Of a stretch of 64,000 nucleotides of DNA, positions 30,080 to 40,313 are shown one piece after another (position 1 is the stretch's first letter; every line of letters begins with the position of its first letter). Origin of the DNA: Gammaproteobacteria bacterium (GTDB lineage Bacteria; Pseudomonadota; Gammaproteobacteria; Arenicellales; JAANXG01); assembly GCA_024638505.1 (NCBI GenBank), contig JAHEKE010000005.1:29810-93809 (forward strand). Direction: 5' to 3'. Under the pieces are notes generated by a model that was not told where the DNA came from, did no database searches, and worked only from the letters and a program-made list of their open reading frames with translations. The position numbers and the translations under genes were made by a program.

Positions 30080-31771
30080 TTACAGGTTTGAGGCAAGGCT
30101 TCCCATTCTTTTTGCCGTTTCCCGCAGTTTGAATTTCTGAATCTTGCCGGTGGATGTTCTGGGAAGTTCACCGAAGACTACCGTTTTCGGACATTTAAAA
30201 TGAGCCATATTATCGCGGCAGAATGCGATTATTTCTTCCGCCGTGGCCTGCGCCCCTGATTTAAGGGTGACAAACGCGCACGGTGTCTCTCCCCAGTCGT
30301 CATCCGGTCGGGCAACGACGGCCGCCACTTCAATCCCCGGGAACTTGTATAAAACATCTTCAATCTCGATGGAAGAGATATTTTCTCCGCCGGAAATGAT
30401 GATGTCTTTGGATCGATCCTTGAGCTGTATATAGTTGTCCGGGTGCATGACGCCAAGATCGCCGGAATGAAACCAGCCGTCAGCAAGCGCCTGCTCGGTG
30501 GTCGCGCTATTCTTCAGGTACCCTTTCATCACGATATTTCCGCGAAACATGACTTCACCCAGGGTCTGGCCATCACGGGGCACGGGCCGCATGGTTTCAG
30601 GGTCGATCACGTCGAGTCCGTCGAGCACATGATACGGAGTCCCCTGGCGTGATTTCTGCCGAGTTCGTTCGTCGTCGGGGAGCGTATCCCACTCGTCCTT
30701 CCAGGCGCAGATTACGGCTGGACCGTAAGTTTCGGTGAGTCCGTAAACATGGGTTACCTTAAAGCCTTTCTGTTCCATCGCGGCCAGAACTGATGCAGGT
30801 GGGGGTGCCGCCGCGGTCATCACATTGATCGCATGTTCGAATTTTTCTCGTTCCTGCTCAGTGGCGTTGATCACCATGCCCAGTACGATGGGGGCGCCAC
30901 AGAAATGGGTGACCCCGAACTGTGCAATCGCTTGGTAGATGTTGGCTCCGCTGACTCTGCGCAGGCAGACGCTGGTGCCGGCCACCGCCGCCAGGGTCCA
31001 GGGGAAGCACCAGCCGTTGCAGTGAAACATGGGCAAGGTCCATAGATAGGTCGGATGATGGCTCATGTTCCAGCAAACGATGTTGCTGAACGCATTCAGA
31101 TAAGCACCGCGGTGATGGTAGACCACTCCTTTCGGATCTCCCGTTGTCCCGGATGTGTAGTTCAGGGAAATCGCCTGCCACTCATCTTTCGGTGGTTTCC
31201 AGCTAAAGTCAGGGTCGCCTTCACGCAAGAAGGTCTCGTATTCCAATTCTCCAATAAACTCGCCGTCAACGTCATCATCAACATCGATCACCACAGGCTT
31301 GTTTTTACACTGAGCTAGCGCTTGTCTTACCGTGTGGTGGAACTCCTTATCGGTAAGCAGCACCCTTGCCTCACCGTGATTAAGGATGAATGCGATCGTG
31401 TCGGCATCAAGCCTCGTGTTAATCGTATTTAATACGGCTCCGGCCATGGAGACGCCGAAATGTGCCTCGTACATGGCTGGAATGTTGGACAACAATGCCG
31501 CTACGGTATCGCCGGCGCCTACGCCACGTTTTTGCAGGGCCGACCCCAACTGTCGGCAACGGGTGTATGTTTCGAGCCAAGAATACCTGCGGCTTCCATG
31601 GATGACGGACGTGTATTCAGGATACACAGACGCGGTCCGCTGGATGAAACTGAGTGGCGTCAGTTGGGTAAAATTAGCCGCCTGCTTACCCAAACCACTG
31701 GCGTAGGGTCCGGCATCCACGATATCGTTCACAACATCCTCCACTTCATTGCGACGTCGACTGCATCGCAT
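30080..31771 (-). CDS. Acyl-CoA synthetase, AMP-forming (DmdB-like)
   Basis: A 563-residue ANL-superfamily ligase. YTSGTTGDPKG is at 205-215; YLWTLPMFHCNGWCFPWTLAA, HVYGLTETYGP and the C-terminal PRTSTGKIQKF lysine motif are all present. The MFHCNGWCFPW and YHHRGAYLNA blocks are those of the medium-chain/3-methylmercaptopropionate-CoA ligase (DmdB) cluster. It activates a carboxylic acid for beta-oxidation; chain length is uncertain. The first ~35 residues are poorly conserved and the true start might be later. The enoyl-CoA hydratase gene lies upstream on the same strand. Confidence 0.9.
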   Translation of the reverse strand: MRCSRRRNEVEDVVNDIVDAGPYASGLGKQAANFTQLTPLSFIQRTASVYPEYTSVIHGSRRYSWLETYTRCRQLGSALQKRGVGAGDTVAALLSNIPAMYEAHFGVSMAGAVLNTINTRLDADTIAFILNHGEARVLLTDKEFHHTVRQALAQCKNKPVVIDVDDDVDGEFIGELEYETFLREGDPDFSWKPPKDEWQAISLNYTSGTTGDPKGVVYHHRGAYLNAFSNIVCWNMSHHPTYLWTLPMFHCNGWCFPWTLAAVAGTSVCLRRVSGANIYQAIAQFGVTHFCGAPIVLGMVINATEQEREKFEHAINVMTAAAPPPASVLAAMEQKGFKVTHVYGLTETYGPAVICAWKDEWDTLPDDERTRQKSRQGTPYHVLDGLDVIDPETMRPVPRDGQTLGEVMFRGNIVMKGYLKNSATTEQALADGWFHSGDLGVMHPDNYIQLKDRSKDIIISGGENISSIEIEDVLYKFPGIEVAAVVARPDDDWGETPCAFVTLKSGAQATAEEIIAFCRDNMAHFKCPKTVVFGELPRTSTGKIQKFKLRETAKRMGSLASNL

Positions 31772-31837
31772 GGGCGCTAAACATTATGCTTGCTCAGAGC
31801 AAGCGTATAGGGAGCAGGCCGACTTGGTCGGTTATGG

Positions 31838-32638
31838 TTACTCTCTCCAGGCCGGTTCCCGTTTCTCAATAAACGCGTCAATGCCTTCAGCGGTATCGAC
31901 AGCCATCATGTTTCTTGCCATGACGTCGGCGGCATAGGCGTAGGCCTGCTGTAACTCCTTTTCAATCTGCTTGTAAAACATCTGCTTGCCGGTCCTGACC
32001 GCCGTCTCTGGTCTGGCAGCGATATGCTGCGCCAGGCTTACGACCTGACCGTCCAGCAGATCCGGCTCCACTACGCGGTTGACCAGCCCCAAATGCGCTG
32101 CCCGGTCGGCGCTGATGAATTCGCCTGTCAGCAGCATTTCCATTGCATGTTTACGCAGCACGTTTCGACTCAATGAGACCCCGGGAGTAGAGCAGAACAG
32201 TCCGAGGTTGATTCCAGAAGTGGCGAACGTCGCATTGCTAGATGCCACTGCCAGATCCGCATTGGCGACCAGCTGACAGCCAGCGGCAGTGGCGGTGCCA
32301 TGGACTCGGGCAATAACCGGTTGCGGTATCTGCGTCATGGTCAGCATCATGGCGCTGCATTTGTTAAACAGGAATCGGTAATACTCTTCGTCTGGATGGG
32401 CGCGCATTTCCTTAAGGTCGTGGCCGCCGCAGAACGCTTTTCCCGCGCCGGCAATAATGACCACGCGGACACAGTTGTCTTCAGCAATATCGTTTAGTGC
32501 GGATTGCAGTTCATCCAGCATCAGTTCAGATAGTGCGTTGAACTGCCGCGGGCGATTCAAGGTCAACGTACAAATCCCCTTAGTCTCGTTTCGAAGCAGA
32601 ACGGATTTTTCCGCGATATTTTCGGCCGATGTGCTCAT
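31838..32638 (-). CDS. Enoyl-CoA hydratase/isomerase family protein (ECHDC3-like)
   Basis: A 266-residue crotonase-fold protein. The CoA/oxyanion segment AFCGGHDLKEM and the second motif HGTATAAGCQLVANADLAVAS are present; the GHDLKE form and SGINLGLFCSTPGVSLSR resemble the ECHDC3 subgroup. Typical catalytic Glu positions are not clearly kept (Gln/Gly at the corresponding places), so hydratase activity is doubtful and the reaction is undefined. It is 66 bp upstream of the acyl-CoA synthetase and diverges from another synthetase. Confidence 0.85.
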   Translation of the reverse strand: MSTSAENIAEKSVLLRNETKGICTLTLNRPRQFNALSELMLDELQSALNDIAEDNCVRVVIIAGAGKAFCGGHDLKEMRAHPDEEYYRFLFNKCSAMMLTMTQIPQPVIARVHGTATAAGCQLVANADLAVASSNATFATSGINLGLFCSTPGVSLSRNVLRKHAMEMLLTGEFISADRAAHLGLVNRVVEPDLLDGQVVSLAQHIAARPETAVRTGKQMFYKQIEKELQQAYAYAADVMARNMMAVDTAEGIDAFIEKREPAWRE

Positions 32639-32768
32639 TTTATATCTCGTAAGAATTGTTTTTACATTGTGCGCTGTACCCGGTAATGGTTCAAGCCGTC
32701 TCAGGTCGATGCGCGTTCATATGCTGCGTTTTTTAAGTTAAGCTTGCCGCCGGACAAAGGGCTCAATC

Positions 32769-34400
32769 ATGCAAATTATAAGACCGGGTCAGAAGGACTT
32801 TGAGCAGATTCGTAAGAATTTTAAATGGAATATCCCAAAATACTACAACATGGCTTATGAGGTGTGTGACCGACACCGAAACCTGAGCCATAGGCCTGCG
32901 ATGTACTGCGAGAATTCAGCGGGCGAAGCCAGAACCTACACGTTTGGTGATTGCAGAAAGCTGTCCAACCGGTTGGCAAATGGATTGGCGCAAATGGGCA
33001 TTGCCAAAGGGGACCGCGTTGGTATTGTGCTGCCGCAGAGAGTTGAAACCGCAATCGCTCATATTGCGCTGCATAAACTTGGTGCAGTGTCTCTGCCGCT
33101 GTCGATATTGTTTGGTCCCGATGCCATTGAGTATCGGCTCAACGACAGCGCAGCGAAGGCGGTTATAGCCACGGGTCGTCACGTGCAGATGATTCAGGAT
33201 ATGAGAACTGAGCTGCCGCAGCTGCAAGCGGTAATAAGCTGTGATCAGGCGGATGGAGATGAGATGTTCTGGTCTTTACTGCAGCGGGGATCGGAGCATT
33301 ATGAAATGGAGCCGACGCTGGCCGAGAACCCGGCGCTGCTGATTTACACTTCAGGCACGACCGGGCCGCCCAAGGGCGCACTGGTTGCCCACCGTTCCCT
33401 GTTGGGGAACCTGCCGGGTTTTGAGTTATCGCAAAACTTCTATCCGCGGCGGACCGACGTGTTCTGGACGCCTGCCGATTGGGCCTGGACCGGTGGCCTG
33501 TTAGACGGGTTGATGCCGACGTGGGTGTACGGCAGACCAATTGTGGCCTACGACGGTGGAAAGTTTGATCCGGAAATAGCGTGCCGTCTGCTCAGTAAAT
33601 ACAGGGTGACCAACGCCTTTATTCCTCCCACTGCGTTAAAAATGATCAGACAGGTGGGCGATATCGATCGGTACCACTTTAGTTTGCGCGCCATGATGTC
33701 GGCAGGGGAGTCTTTGGGGGAGGAGCTGTACGAGTGGGGCAAAGATGTGCTGGGCCTGCTGATCAACGAGATGTGGGGCCAGACCGAGTTCAACTACCTG
33801 GTGGGAAATTGCGCAGTCATCATGACGGTTCGGCCCGGATCAATGGGCAAGCCTTATCCAGGGCACGAGGTGGACGCCATCGACGAGCAGGGCAACATCA
33901 GGCCCCGGGGTGAGCACGGTGAATTGGCGGCGCGGATCAATGATCCGGTTATGTTCCTGGGCTATTGGAATAACGAAACGGCGACGAAGGCAAAGATTTC
34001 TAACGGCTGGTTTCGTACGGGGGATGTGGGATACAGAGATAAGGACGGGTACATCTGGTTCGTAGGGCGTAAAGACGACGTCATCGGCAGTGCCGGTCAC
34101 CGCATCGGGCCGGGCGAGATCGAGGATAGTTTGCTAAAGCATCCAGCCGTGGCGCACGCTGCGGTAATCGCAAGCCCTGACGCGCTTCGCGGAAGCATCG
34201 TCAAGGCTTACGTTGTGCTGGCGCAGGGTTACGCGGCAAGTGAGGAGCTCAAAGCTGAGATACAAACCTCAGTAAAAAGCAGACTGGCCGCCCATGAGTA
34301 CCCGCGCGCGGTTGAGTTCATAGATGCAATGCCGATGACCACCACCGGCAAGGTACGTAGAATGGAGTTGAGAAAATTGGACGCGGAATCGAGAAAATGA
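32769..34400 (+). CDS. AMP-forming acyl-CoA synthetase (medium-chain/MACS-like)
   Basis: A 543-residue ANL ligase, distinct from the one at 30080. Phosphate loop YTSGTTGPPKG is at 193-203; WTPADWAWTGGLLDGLMP, NEMWGQTEFNYLVGNC, FRTGDVGYRDKDGYIWFVGRKDD and the C-terminal TTTGKVRRMELR follow. The overall layout is that of acetyl-CoA synthetase-like/MACS enzymes that activate short or medium acids. Transcription diverges from the enoyl-CoA hydratase gene, giving a local acid-activation cluster. Confidence 0.9.
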   Translation: MQIIRPGQKDFEQIRKNFKWNIPKYYNMAYEVCDRHRNLSHRPAMYCENSAGEARTYTFGDCRKLSNRLANGLAQMGIAKGDRVGIVLPQRVETAIAHIALHKLGAVSLPLSILFGPDAIEYRLNDSAAKAVIATGRHVQMIQDMRTELPQLQAVISCDQADGDEMFWSLLQRGSEHYEMEPTLAENPALLIYTSGTTGPPKGALVAHRSLLGNLPGFELSQNFYPRRTDVFWTPADWAWTGGLLDGLMPTWVYGRPIVAYDGGKFDPEIACRLLSKYRVTNAFIPPTALKMIRQVGDIDRYHFSLRAMMSAGESLGEELYEWGKDVLGLLINEMWGQTEFNYLVGNCAVIMTVRPGSMGKPYPGHEVDAIDEQGNIRPRGEHGELAARINDPVMFLGYWNNETATKAKISNGWFRTGDVGYRDKDGYIWFVGRKDDVIGSAGHRIGPGEIEDSLLKHPAVAHAAVIASPDALRGSIVKAYVVLAQGYAASEELKAEIQTSVKSRLAAHEYPRAVEFIDAMPMTTTGKVRRMELRKLDAESRK

Positions 34401-34518
34401 AAGGCGGCTCAGCGCTAATCAGGTTTTTGTTTGCGCTGTAACCTGGTACAGCACTATGCATTTATCTATCTTTCCTTTTTACCGTTAGTTTAGCCAACCA
34501 ATAGTGTGGAGACTGAAT

Positions 34519-35169
34519 GTGAAAAAATTCCCGCGTACGGAAAAGACCAGAATCAGGCGGTTGCCTAAGAGAGGCAGCTATGATCGGGATACGATCTATG
34601 CCCTGATCGATGAAGCCCTGATTTGTCATGTAGGGTTCATTGTGGATGCAGAACCCCATGTTATCCCCACTGCTATCGCACGGTTAAACAACGATATCTA
34701 CCTACACGGCAGTCGGCTAAGTCGAATGCTCAAACATCTGGCTGAAGGCAAAGATGCCTGCATCGTCGTGACCCATTTAGACGGTCTGGTTCTGGCGCGC
34801 TCCGGTTTTCATCACTCGATGAATTATCGCTCGGTTGTTATTTACGGCAACGGTGTCCCCGTTACTGGTCGAGACAAAAGAGAGATTCTAGACCTTTTTG
34901 TTGAACGGCTCGTTCCTGGACGCACCACTGATATCCGTGCGATAAATCGTAAAGAGTTAAATGCGACTACCGTCGTTAAGTTCGAACTCGATCAGGTCTC
35001 GGCCAAAATCAGATGCGGTCCTCCAGTGGATGACGCGGAAGACTACGACCTGCCGATCTGGGCGGGTGAGCTGCCGTTTACGCTGCAAGCGGGCAAACCG
35101 CGCAATGATCCGGCCATGCGGCAAAAACTGCCGGTGCCGTCTTACCTAACCCGCTACAAGAGAAAGTGA
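34519..35169 (+). CDS. Pyridoxamine 5'-phosphate oxidase-like FMN split-barrel protein (NimA type)
   Basis: A 216-residue protein from the GTG at 34519, which has a GGAG site 8 bp upstream (an alternative GTG lies at 34504). RLPKRGSYDRDTIYALIDEALICHVGFIVDAEPHVIPT is typical of NimA/PNPOx-like flavin proteins; YLHGSRLSRML and YRSVVIYGNGVPV follow. Likely binds FMN or F420/heme-like cofactor; a role in nitro-compound reduction is only a family association. It faces the slipin gene across 218 bp without recognisable content. Confidence 0.82.
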   Translation: MKKFPRTEKTRIRRLPKRGSYDRDTIYALIDEALICHVGFIVDAEPHVIPTAIARLNNDIYLHGSRLSRMLKHLAEGKDACIVVTHLDGLVLARSGFHHSMNYRSVVIYGNGVPVTGRDKREILDLFVERLVPGRTTDIRAINRKELNATTVVKFELDQVSAKIRCGPPVDDAEDYDLPIWAGELPFTLQAGKPRNDPAMRQKLPVPSYLTRYKRK

Positions 35170-35387
35170 CGCTGTGCCGCCGTATTTCTGGTCACCGCTT
35201 AGAGCGCTTGCCTAGCGGAAAGTATCCGGTGAAGAGGCTGTTGCGGGGCAGACTGGTTGAACTCGAGCTGCTCAACCCTTAAGTGCATGCCCGGCTCTTT
35301 ATACCGTTTCACACAGAGACGATGAGGCGCAAGCTGTATGGGCGTTAATGTTCGGTGCAGGTTTTCCGAGCCTTTTGTTCCGCCAGA

Positions 35388-36152
35388 TTATTCCCCACCT
35401 TCAGCAATTTTTTGAGCCGCCTTCACCATTTCGATGGGGAACGGGAAAAAGATAGTCTGATTATGTTCGTGTGACATATCCACCATGGTCTGCAGGTAGC
35501 GTAAGGTGATGGCATCCGGCTGAGTATGCAGTATGGAAGCAGCTTCGGTGAGCTTATGCGAAGCCTGTAGTTCGCCTTCGGCTGCGATGATCTTCGCCCG
35601 ACGCATCCGTTCGGCCTCAGCCTGTTTGGCAATGGCGCGCACCATGCTTTCATCCAGATCCACGTGCTTGATCTCAACATTCGCGACTTTGATGCCCCAG
35701 GCGTCGGTTTGTTTGTCCAGGATCTGCTGAATATCGCTATTGAGCTTTTCGCGTTCCGACAGCATTTCATCGAGTTCATGCTGGCCTAGAACTGAGCGCA
35801 ACGTAGTCTGCGCCAGCTGGCTGGTAGCGGTATGGAACTGCTCGACCTGGATGATAGCCTTTTCCGGATCCACCACGCGGTAGTACACCACCGCATTAAC
35901 CTTGACCGATACGTTGTCGCGTGAAATAACGTCCTGCGTAGGCACGTCAAGCACGCGGGTTCGGAGATCTACGCGCACCATCTGCTGGATGGGTGGAATG
36001 ACGATGATTAGCCCAGGGCCTTTTACCGTTTGAAAACGGCCGAGGAAAAAAATGACTCCTCTTTCGTATTCACGGAGTATTTTGATAATGAAAAAAATGA
36101 TGAAGATGATCGCCATCAACGCCATCAGATAGTACAGATCTAACAACATCAC
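35388..36152 (-). CDS. Slipin (SPFH/stomatin-like membrane protein)
   Basis: A 254-residue SPFH-domain protein with one N-terminal membrane helix (about 3-25), then [34 protein letters not shown] and [20 protein letters not shown], all stomatin signatures. Its start overlaps the stop of the NfeD-type protease gene (ATGA at 36149-36152), the standard stomatin-partner operon. The pair is thought to organise membrane microdomains and their proteolysis; exact targets are unknown. Confidence 0.95.
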   Translation of the reverse strand: MMLLDLYYLMALMAIIFIIFFIIKILREYERGVIFFLGRFQTVKGPGLIIVIPPIQQMVRVDLRTRVLDVPTQDVISRDNVSVKVNAVVYYRVVDPEKAIIQVEQFHTATSQLAQTTLRSVLGQHELDEMLSEREKLNSDIQQILDKQTDAWGIKVANVEIKHVDLDESMVRAIAKQAEAERMRRAKIIAAEGELQASHKLTEAASILHTQPDAITLRYLQTMVDMSHEHNQTIFFPFPIEMVKAAQKIAEGGE

Positions 36153-37582
36153 GATTGCTCCTCCACAGGTGTTACGATCAAAGTTAATCCGTCCATCTCA
36201 CGGACCTTAACCCGCTGCCCTTTGTGCAACGGCTGTTCAGTACGTGCCGCCCAGCGCTCGCCGTGGATGTGGATATTGCCGCTAACAGAAAAATCTTCGG
36301 CCGCCTCACCAATATCTCCGATCATCTGTTCTCGCCCACTGACAATGGGTTTCTTGCGCTGTTTTACGGCCATGGAAATGAGGGTAAAAACAAACAAGGC
36401 GGTCATTGCGGTTACGGTCACGATCACCGGTATGGACAGTTGAAAAGCCTCGACTTCCGTCTCGATAAGAATCAATGAGCCAATGACGAACGCCACGGCA
36501 CCGCCAATACCCAGCACGCCGAAACTCGGCACAAACAACTCGCCTACCATGAACGCTATGCCAATCAGTATAAGCGCCAGGCCGGCGTAATTCACCGGCA
36601 GAACATGCAGGGCATACAGTGCCAGGAGAAGACAGATCGCACCAAACACGCCGGGATACATCGACCCCGGATTAGACAGTTCAAAAAACAATCCATACAC
36701 ACCCAGCAGCATTAATATGTACGCAACGTTGGGATTGGTGATCACCGCGAGCAGTTTGGTACGCCAATCAGGCTGCACCGTGTCAATAACAAGGTCGGCT
36801 GTATTCAGCGTTACTTCACCGCTGGGCAAACTGACGATGCGCTTATCACTCTGTGCCAGCAGATCTGGTATGTCTTTCGCAACTATGTCGATTACATTTT
36901 GTTCCAGCGCATCCTCAGCAGTAAGGCTGAGCGCCGAGCGGACCGCCGCCTCTGCCCAGACCTCATTACGTTCACGCAGTCGCGCCAGGCCCTTGATGTA
37001 GGCTACCGCGTCGTTAATTACTTTGCGCTCCATCGCGCTGCCCGCTTGCGACGGGGCTGTGCTTTCGTCTCCGGATTCTTTATCTTTTGTTTGCTCACCT
37101 TCGGCTGCATCGCCCTCATCAGAGGGCGTTGCTGGCGGTTTGCCGATTCCTCCGGGCGTAAAAGCGACGGGGGTTGCAGAGCCCAGGTTGGTGGCGGGCG
37201 CCATGGCTGCAATATGACTGGCATACATAATGTAGGTGCCGGCGCTGGCTGCGCGCGAGCCGGATGGTGCAACGTAAGTGATTATCGGTACCCGGCTGCT
37301 CAGGATCTTGTGAATGATATCGCGCATGGAGGTATCCAATCCGCCCGGCGTATTGATGCGCAGCACCACCACTGCGGCCGTAGACAGCTCGGCGTCCTCT
37401 ATGCCACGCACGATGAAATCAGCGGATGCGGGTCCAATAATCCCTTCGACTTCGAGCACTACGGCGCGATTCGCAGCATCATCCTCTGTCGCCCCAAACG
37501 CAACTGCAAAAGCCAGCGCTAAAGCTGTGGCCCAAATCATCGACCTTAAATTGGGAAGAGCGCAGTTTGCTGAAATCAGCAT
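36149..37582 (-). CDS. NfeD family ClpP-class membrane serine protease (stomatin operon partner)
   Basis: A 477-residue NfeD1b-type protein. A signal-like helix (about 12-30) is followed by a ClpP-like protease domain with [14 protein letters not shown] and [20 protein letters not shown] (nucleophile Ser in the ASAGTYI segment). About residues 155-180 form an acidic linker rich in Glu, Asp and Lys. Four or more membrane helices lie around 285-400, and the C-terminal ~80 residues are an OB-fold NfeD domain. It should cleave stomatin-like or other membrane substrates together with the slipin. Confidence 0.93.
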   Translation of the reverse strand: MLISANCALPNLRSMIWATALALAFAVAFGATEDDAANRAVVLEVEGIIGPASADFIVRGIEDAELSTAAVVVLRINTPGGLDTSMRDIIHKILSSRVPIITYVAPSGSRAASAGTYIMYASHIAAMAPATNLGSATPVAFTPGGIGKPPATPSDEGDAAEGEQTKDKESGDESTAPSQAGSAMERKVINDAVAYIKGLARLRERNEVWAEAAVRSALSLTAEDALEQNVIDIVAKDIPDLLAQSDKRIVSLPSGEVTLNTADLVIDTVQPDWRTKLLAVITNPNVAYILMLLGVYGLFFELSNPGSMYPGVFGAICLLLALYALHVLPVNYAGLALILIGIAFMVGELFVPSFGVLGIGGAVAFVIGSLILIETEVEAFQLSIPVIVTVTAMTALFVFTLISMAVKQRKKPIVSGREQMIGDIGEAAEDFSVSGNIHIHGERWAARTEQPLHKGQRVKVREMDGLTLIVTPVEEQS

Positions 37583-37740
37583 TTGGTTGAATGGGCTCTA
37601 CTGCCAGACAGTGCCGCGTGCGCAGGATTTCTCATGTCATTTCAGTTCAGCCGACTGTCACTGATACAATTGTCATAATGCTAATCATACTCGGTTTTGC
37701 CTGAGTCGGGCACTACTCACAACCGCTCTCCTTGATCCCT

Positions 37741-38928
37741 ATGTATCCGCATGCATCCGTACCGGCGACAGTTCGCCCTGACTATCAAGGCGGCAGCATT
37801 GTCAACCTGATGAGCTCTATTGCCGCCGCACATGGATATCGATCCTTGTACTATCCGGATTTGACAATCTGTCCGCCGGAACGTTTGCGCCAATTCCGCA
37901 GCATCGTACTTTTAGTGGTAGACGGGTTGGGATACAAGTATGTAAGGCACAATGGCGCCGGCAGTCTGCTGCATGGTCATTTGGAGGGCTCAATTACTTC
38001 GGTTTTTCCAGCAACGACTGCTGCCGCTATTCCTGTTTTCTTAACCGGGTATCCACCGCAGCAGCATGGTCTTACCGGCTGGTTTACCTATCTGCAGGAA
38101 TTCGGTGCCATCGTAGCCATTCTACCCTTCGTTACGCGGAGTGGTAGACAGCCGCTGGCTACCGACCGCTTTGATCCACGTCAGCTGACCAATCAGCTGC
38201 CGCTATTCAACCGCATCGATACACTTTGTCACACGGTTATGCCGGTGGACATCGCTTACTCCACATTTAATCGTGCCTTCAGCACTGGGGCGACAATTCA
38301 TCCGTACCGCACTCTGCGGCAGATGTTCAACACGGTGCGCAGACTTATCGCTGCACAAGTGCAGACGCAGTACATCTACGCTTATTGGCCTGGATTTGAT
38401 CGCTTGGCTCATACCTACGGTATCAATAGTAATCAGGTTCGCCGACACTATGATCTGATTGATGCAGAATTTGCCCGCCTTAAACGCACCATAGCTGGAA
38501 CCGATACGATGGTTATCGTCACAGCGGACCATGGCTTCGTCGACTCCGATCCAACGCGAATGATTCTGCTCGCGGATCATCCCATGCTGGGTGAGACGCT
38601 GATGATGCCGTTATCCGGAGAACCACGCCTCGCTTATTGCTATGTCCATGCGGATAAGAGAAAGCAGTTCGAGGGCTACGTTAACGGCGAGTTAGAGGGC
38701 TGCGTCGATCTTTATTTGAGTCAAGATCTGATTAATCAACACTACTTTGGTTTGGGCAAGTGCCATCCTTCTCTGGCAGATAGAATTGGACAATATACCC
38801 TGATGGCAAAAGAAGGCGTGACCATTCGGGATCGGGTGCAGGGTGAGGGGCCCATTCGGGACATTGGCGTACACGGCGGTGTGAGTGCTGATGAGATGTA
38901 TGTCCCGTTTATCACGCTCGCAGGCTAA
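37741..38928 (+). CDS. Alkaline phosphatase-fold phosphodiesterase/nucleotide pyrophosphatase
   Basis: About 395 residues from ATG 37741. Metal and nucleophile motifs of the type I phosphodiesterase/NPP family are visible: VLLVVDGLGYKYV (metal Asp), SVFPATTAAAIPVFLTGYPPQQHGLTGW (Thr nucleophile), WPGFDRLAHTYG, VTADHGFVD and a late GVHGGVS His. No signal peptide is visible, so it seems cytoplasmic. Substrate is unknown. It diverges from the NfeD gene across about 158 bp. Confidence 0.88.
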   Translation: MYPHASVPATVRPDYQGGSIVNLMSSIAAAHGYRSLYYPDLTICPPERLRQFRSIVLLVVDGLGYKYVRHNGAGSLLHGHLEGSITSVFPATTAAAIPVFLTGYPPQQHGLTGWFTYLQEFGAIVAILPFVTRSGRQPLATDRFDPRQLTNQLPLFNRIDTLCHTVMPVDIAYSTFNRAFSTGATIHPYRTLRQMFNTVRRLIAAQVQTQYIYAYWPGFDRLAHTYGINSNQVRRHYDLIDAEFARLKRTIAGTDTMVIVTADHGFVDSDPTRMILLADHPMLGETLMMPLSGEPRLAYCYVHADKRKQFEGYVNGELEGCVDLYLSQDLINQHYFGLGKCHPSLADRIGQYTLMAKEGVTIRDRVQGEGPIRDIGVHGGVSADEMYVPFITLAG

Positions 38929-38980
38929 TTGGATCAGAAAAGCGGAGCGATTGGTACGGAATAGTGCCTCTTCGCGACAG

Positions 38981-39808
38981 CTACGTTGGTAATATTCGTT
39001 CTAATTGGGTGCCGAATTGTTCAAACGAGCTGTACTGCAGATCGTATGCGGGCGTATTCCGCACCAGTCGTGCCGCCTCATCGAATCCATGACCGCTCAA
39101 GTTGCGCGCATTTACCAGGCACGCCATCAGGCTCAGACCTGCCTTGGCTTTCGATAGTCTTTGCAGCTTAAACGGCGCTGCCTGGACATATTTTGGGAAC
39201 ACGATCAACTTTATCTCAGCATTTTCCGGTTTATTGCCTGGATTAAGTAAGCGCGGCGGGATCATGGCAACATGCTTTCCCTGAATTGTCGAGTGTTCGT
39301 GTTCATCTAACTTAAAGACGCCGCGCAGTGCCGCCAGTCCGCTGACTTTTACATTGGGCGGGCGCATAAAGGCCTGAATTACGTTGCTGTTCTTTTTGAT
39401 GAACACGTACTCATCGGTGAGATAATTGAATCCTCGCGTTGCTAACCAGGTACTAAGCGAAGTCTTGCCGCTTCCGCTCGCACCAGGAAAGATGACGGCC
39501 TTGCCATCCCTGGAAAGGGCCGCGGCGTGCAGCGCCATGCCATCTTTATTGTTGTCGATAAGGTGGTATATGGTTTGCTGAATAAGGCTTGTGGCAAGCT
39601 CACTTGGTTCGGCTCCCTTGTACAGCACCGTGCTGCCGCGGCTCAGCATCAGCTGCCCATCATCATCTGTTACTACCAGCGTAACATCGGGCACGGCGCG
39701 CAGGTCGCTGCAATTATCGTGGTAGAGGAACGCTATCAGCTCAGTCAGATTGCGCGGAAAGTCAATAGCGAGGTGCTGACCGGCGAAACTGATTACTCGG
39801 TTGGGCAA
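38981..39808 (-). CDS. HprK-like P-loop kinase (HprK-related kinase A type)
   Basis: A 275-residue protein with an HPr-kinase-like core: LHAAAL (93-98), Walker A GASGSGKTS (109-117) and LTDEYVF (130-136). It lacks the N-terminal domain of true HPr kinase, and no HPr is nearby. Such proteins occur with small PqqD-like partners in poorly understood systems. Its start is 12 bp after the PqqD-like gene, on the same strand, strongly suggesting a pair. The phosphorylated target is unknown. Confidence 0.82.
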   Translation of the reverse strand: MPNRVISFAGQHLAIDFPRNLTELIAFLYHDNCSDLRAVPDVTLVVTDDDGQLMLSRGSTVLYKGAEPSELATSLIQQTIYHLIDNNKDGMALHAAALSRDGKAVIFPGASGSGKTSLSTWLATRGFNYLTDEYVFIKKNSNVIQAFMRPPNVKVSGLAALRGVFKLDEHEHSTIQGKHVAMIPPRLLNPGNKPENAEIKLIVFPKYVQAAPFKLQRLSKAKAGLSLMACLVNARNLSGHGFDEAARLVRNTPAYDLQYSSFEQFGTQLERILPT

Positions 39809-39820
39809 ATCAGGTTCCCG

Positions 39821-40093
39821 CTAGCAAAAAGTGATCGCGCCGTGTTCGGAAAAGATCGCCAAAGCCTGCTCTACGTCGCTTTGCATGTCACCGGCCGCTT
39901 CGGGATAGGCCACCTGCAGCTGCCGCACAATCTCACTAACGGTACGTTTACCATCACACAGCTGCCACACCAGGCTTGCCGTTTCGTTCATGTACACCGT
40001 CAGTGTCTTAGCTGGATGATACAGCAGCAATTCGTTATCCAGCTGCTCGAGGGAAAATTCCGTGCTTGGTACAGGCACGTCGTTGCTTGGCAT
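39821..40093 (-). CDS. PqqD family protein (peptide-binding RRE fold)
   Basis: A 90-residue protein matching PqqD/RRE-like folds: ELLLYHPAKTLTVYMNETASLVWQLCDGKRTVSEIVRQL is the beta-hairpin plus helix arrangement, with the NETASLVWQLCDG core typical. PqqD proteins present peptide substrates to modification enzymes, but here no radical-SAM maturase or precursor peptide is found, and the partner is an HprK-like kinase. This combination resembles the HPr-rel-A type system. It starts 255 bp downstream of the ABC transporter stop; that gap holds a possible -10 (TATATT) and repeats of CAAAACTTG, but no convincing peptide gene. Confidence 0.85.
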   Translation of the reverse strand: MPSNDVPVPSTEFSLEQLDNELLLYHPAKTLTVYMNETASLVWQLCDGKRTVSEIVRQLQVAYPEAAGDMQSDVEQALAIFSEHGAITFC

Positions 40094-40126
40094 CAGGCGC
40101 TAGTGTCTGTAAAAAGCCCAATATAC

Positions 40127-40135
40127 CAAGTTTTG
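40127..40135 (-). repeat. CAAAACTTG element, copy before PqqD-like gene
   Basis: Minus-strand copy 33 bp before the PqqD-like start codon, next to GTATAC and TATATT sequences that could form a promoter/operator. Confidence 0.35.
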
Positions 40136-40304
40136 TATACAGACGAAAAGAGATGCCCGTTTGAGGTCAATGACTGCTCGGCACTAAGTCGTCTGGTCCA
40201 GATCAGAGCTATAAAAAGGAGTTGTATTCATTGCTGCTTAACTAAGCAATAGTTCGATTGGGGCCATAGCGCTGTGGAACGAAGCCAACCCCGAATATTC
40301 CCGA

Positions 40305-40313
40305 CAAGTTTTG
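40305..40313 (-). repeat. CAAAACTTG element, copy after ABC gene
   Basis: Minus-strand copy of CAAAACTTG in the 255-bp gap between the ABC transporter stop and the PqqD-like start, about 35 bp after the ABC stop. Confidence 0.35.

Noticed and set aside
40140..40231. 15-codon peptide gene as a RiPP precursor
   Set aside because: No ribosome site, very short, no leader-like or modifiable core; kept only as a remark in a finding.
39527..40252. Plus-strand 241-codon frame opposite the HprK-like and PqqD-like genes
   Set aside because: It is antisense to two recognisable families over nearly its whole length; its own translation shows no family features.
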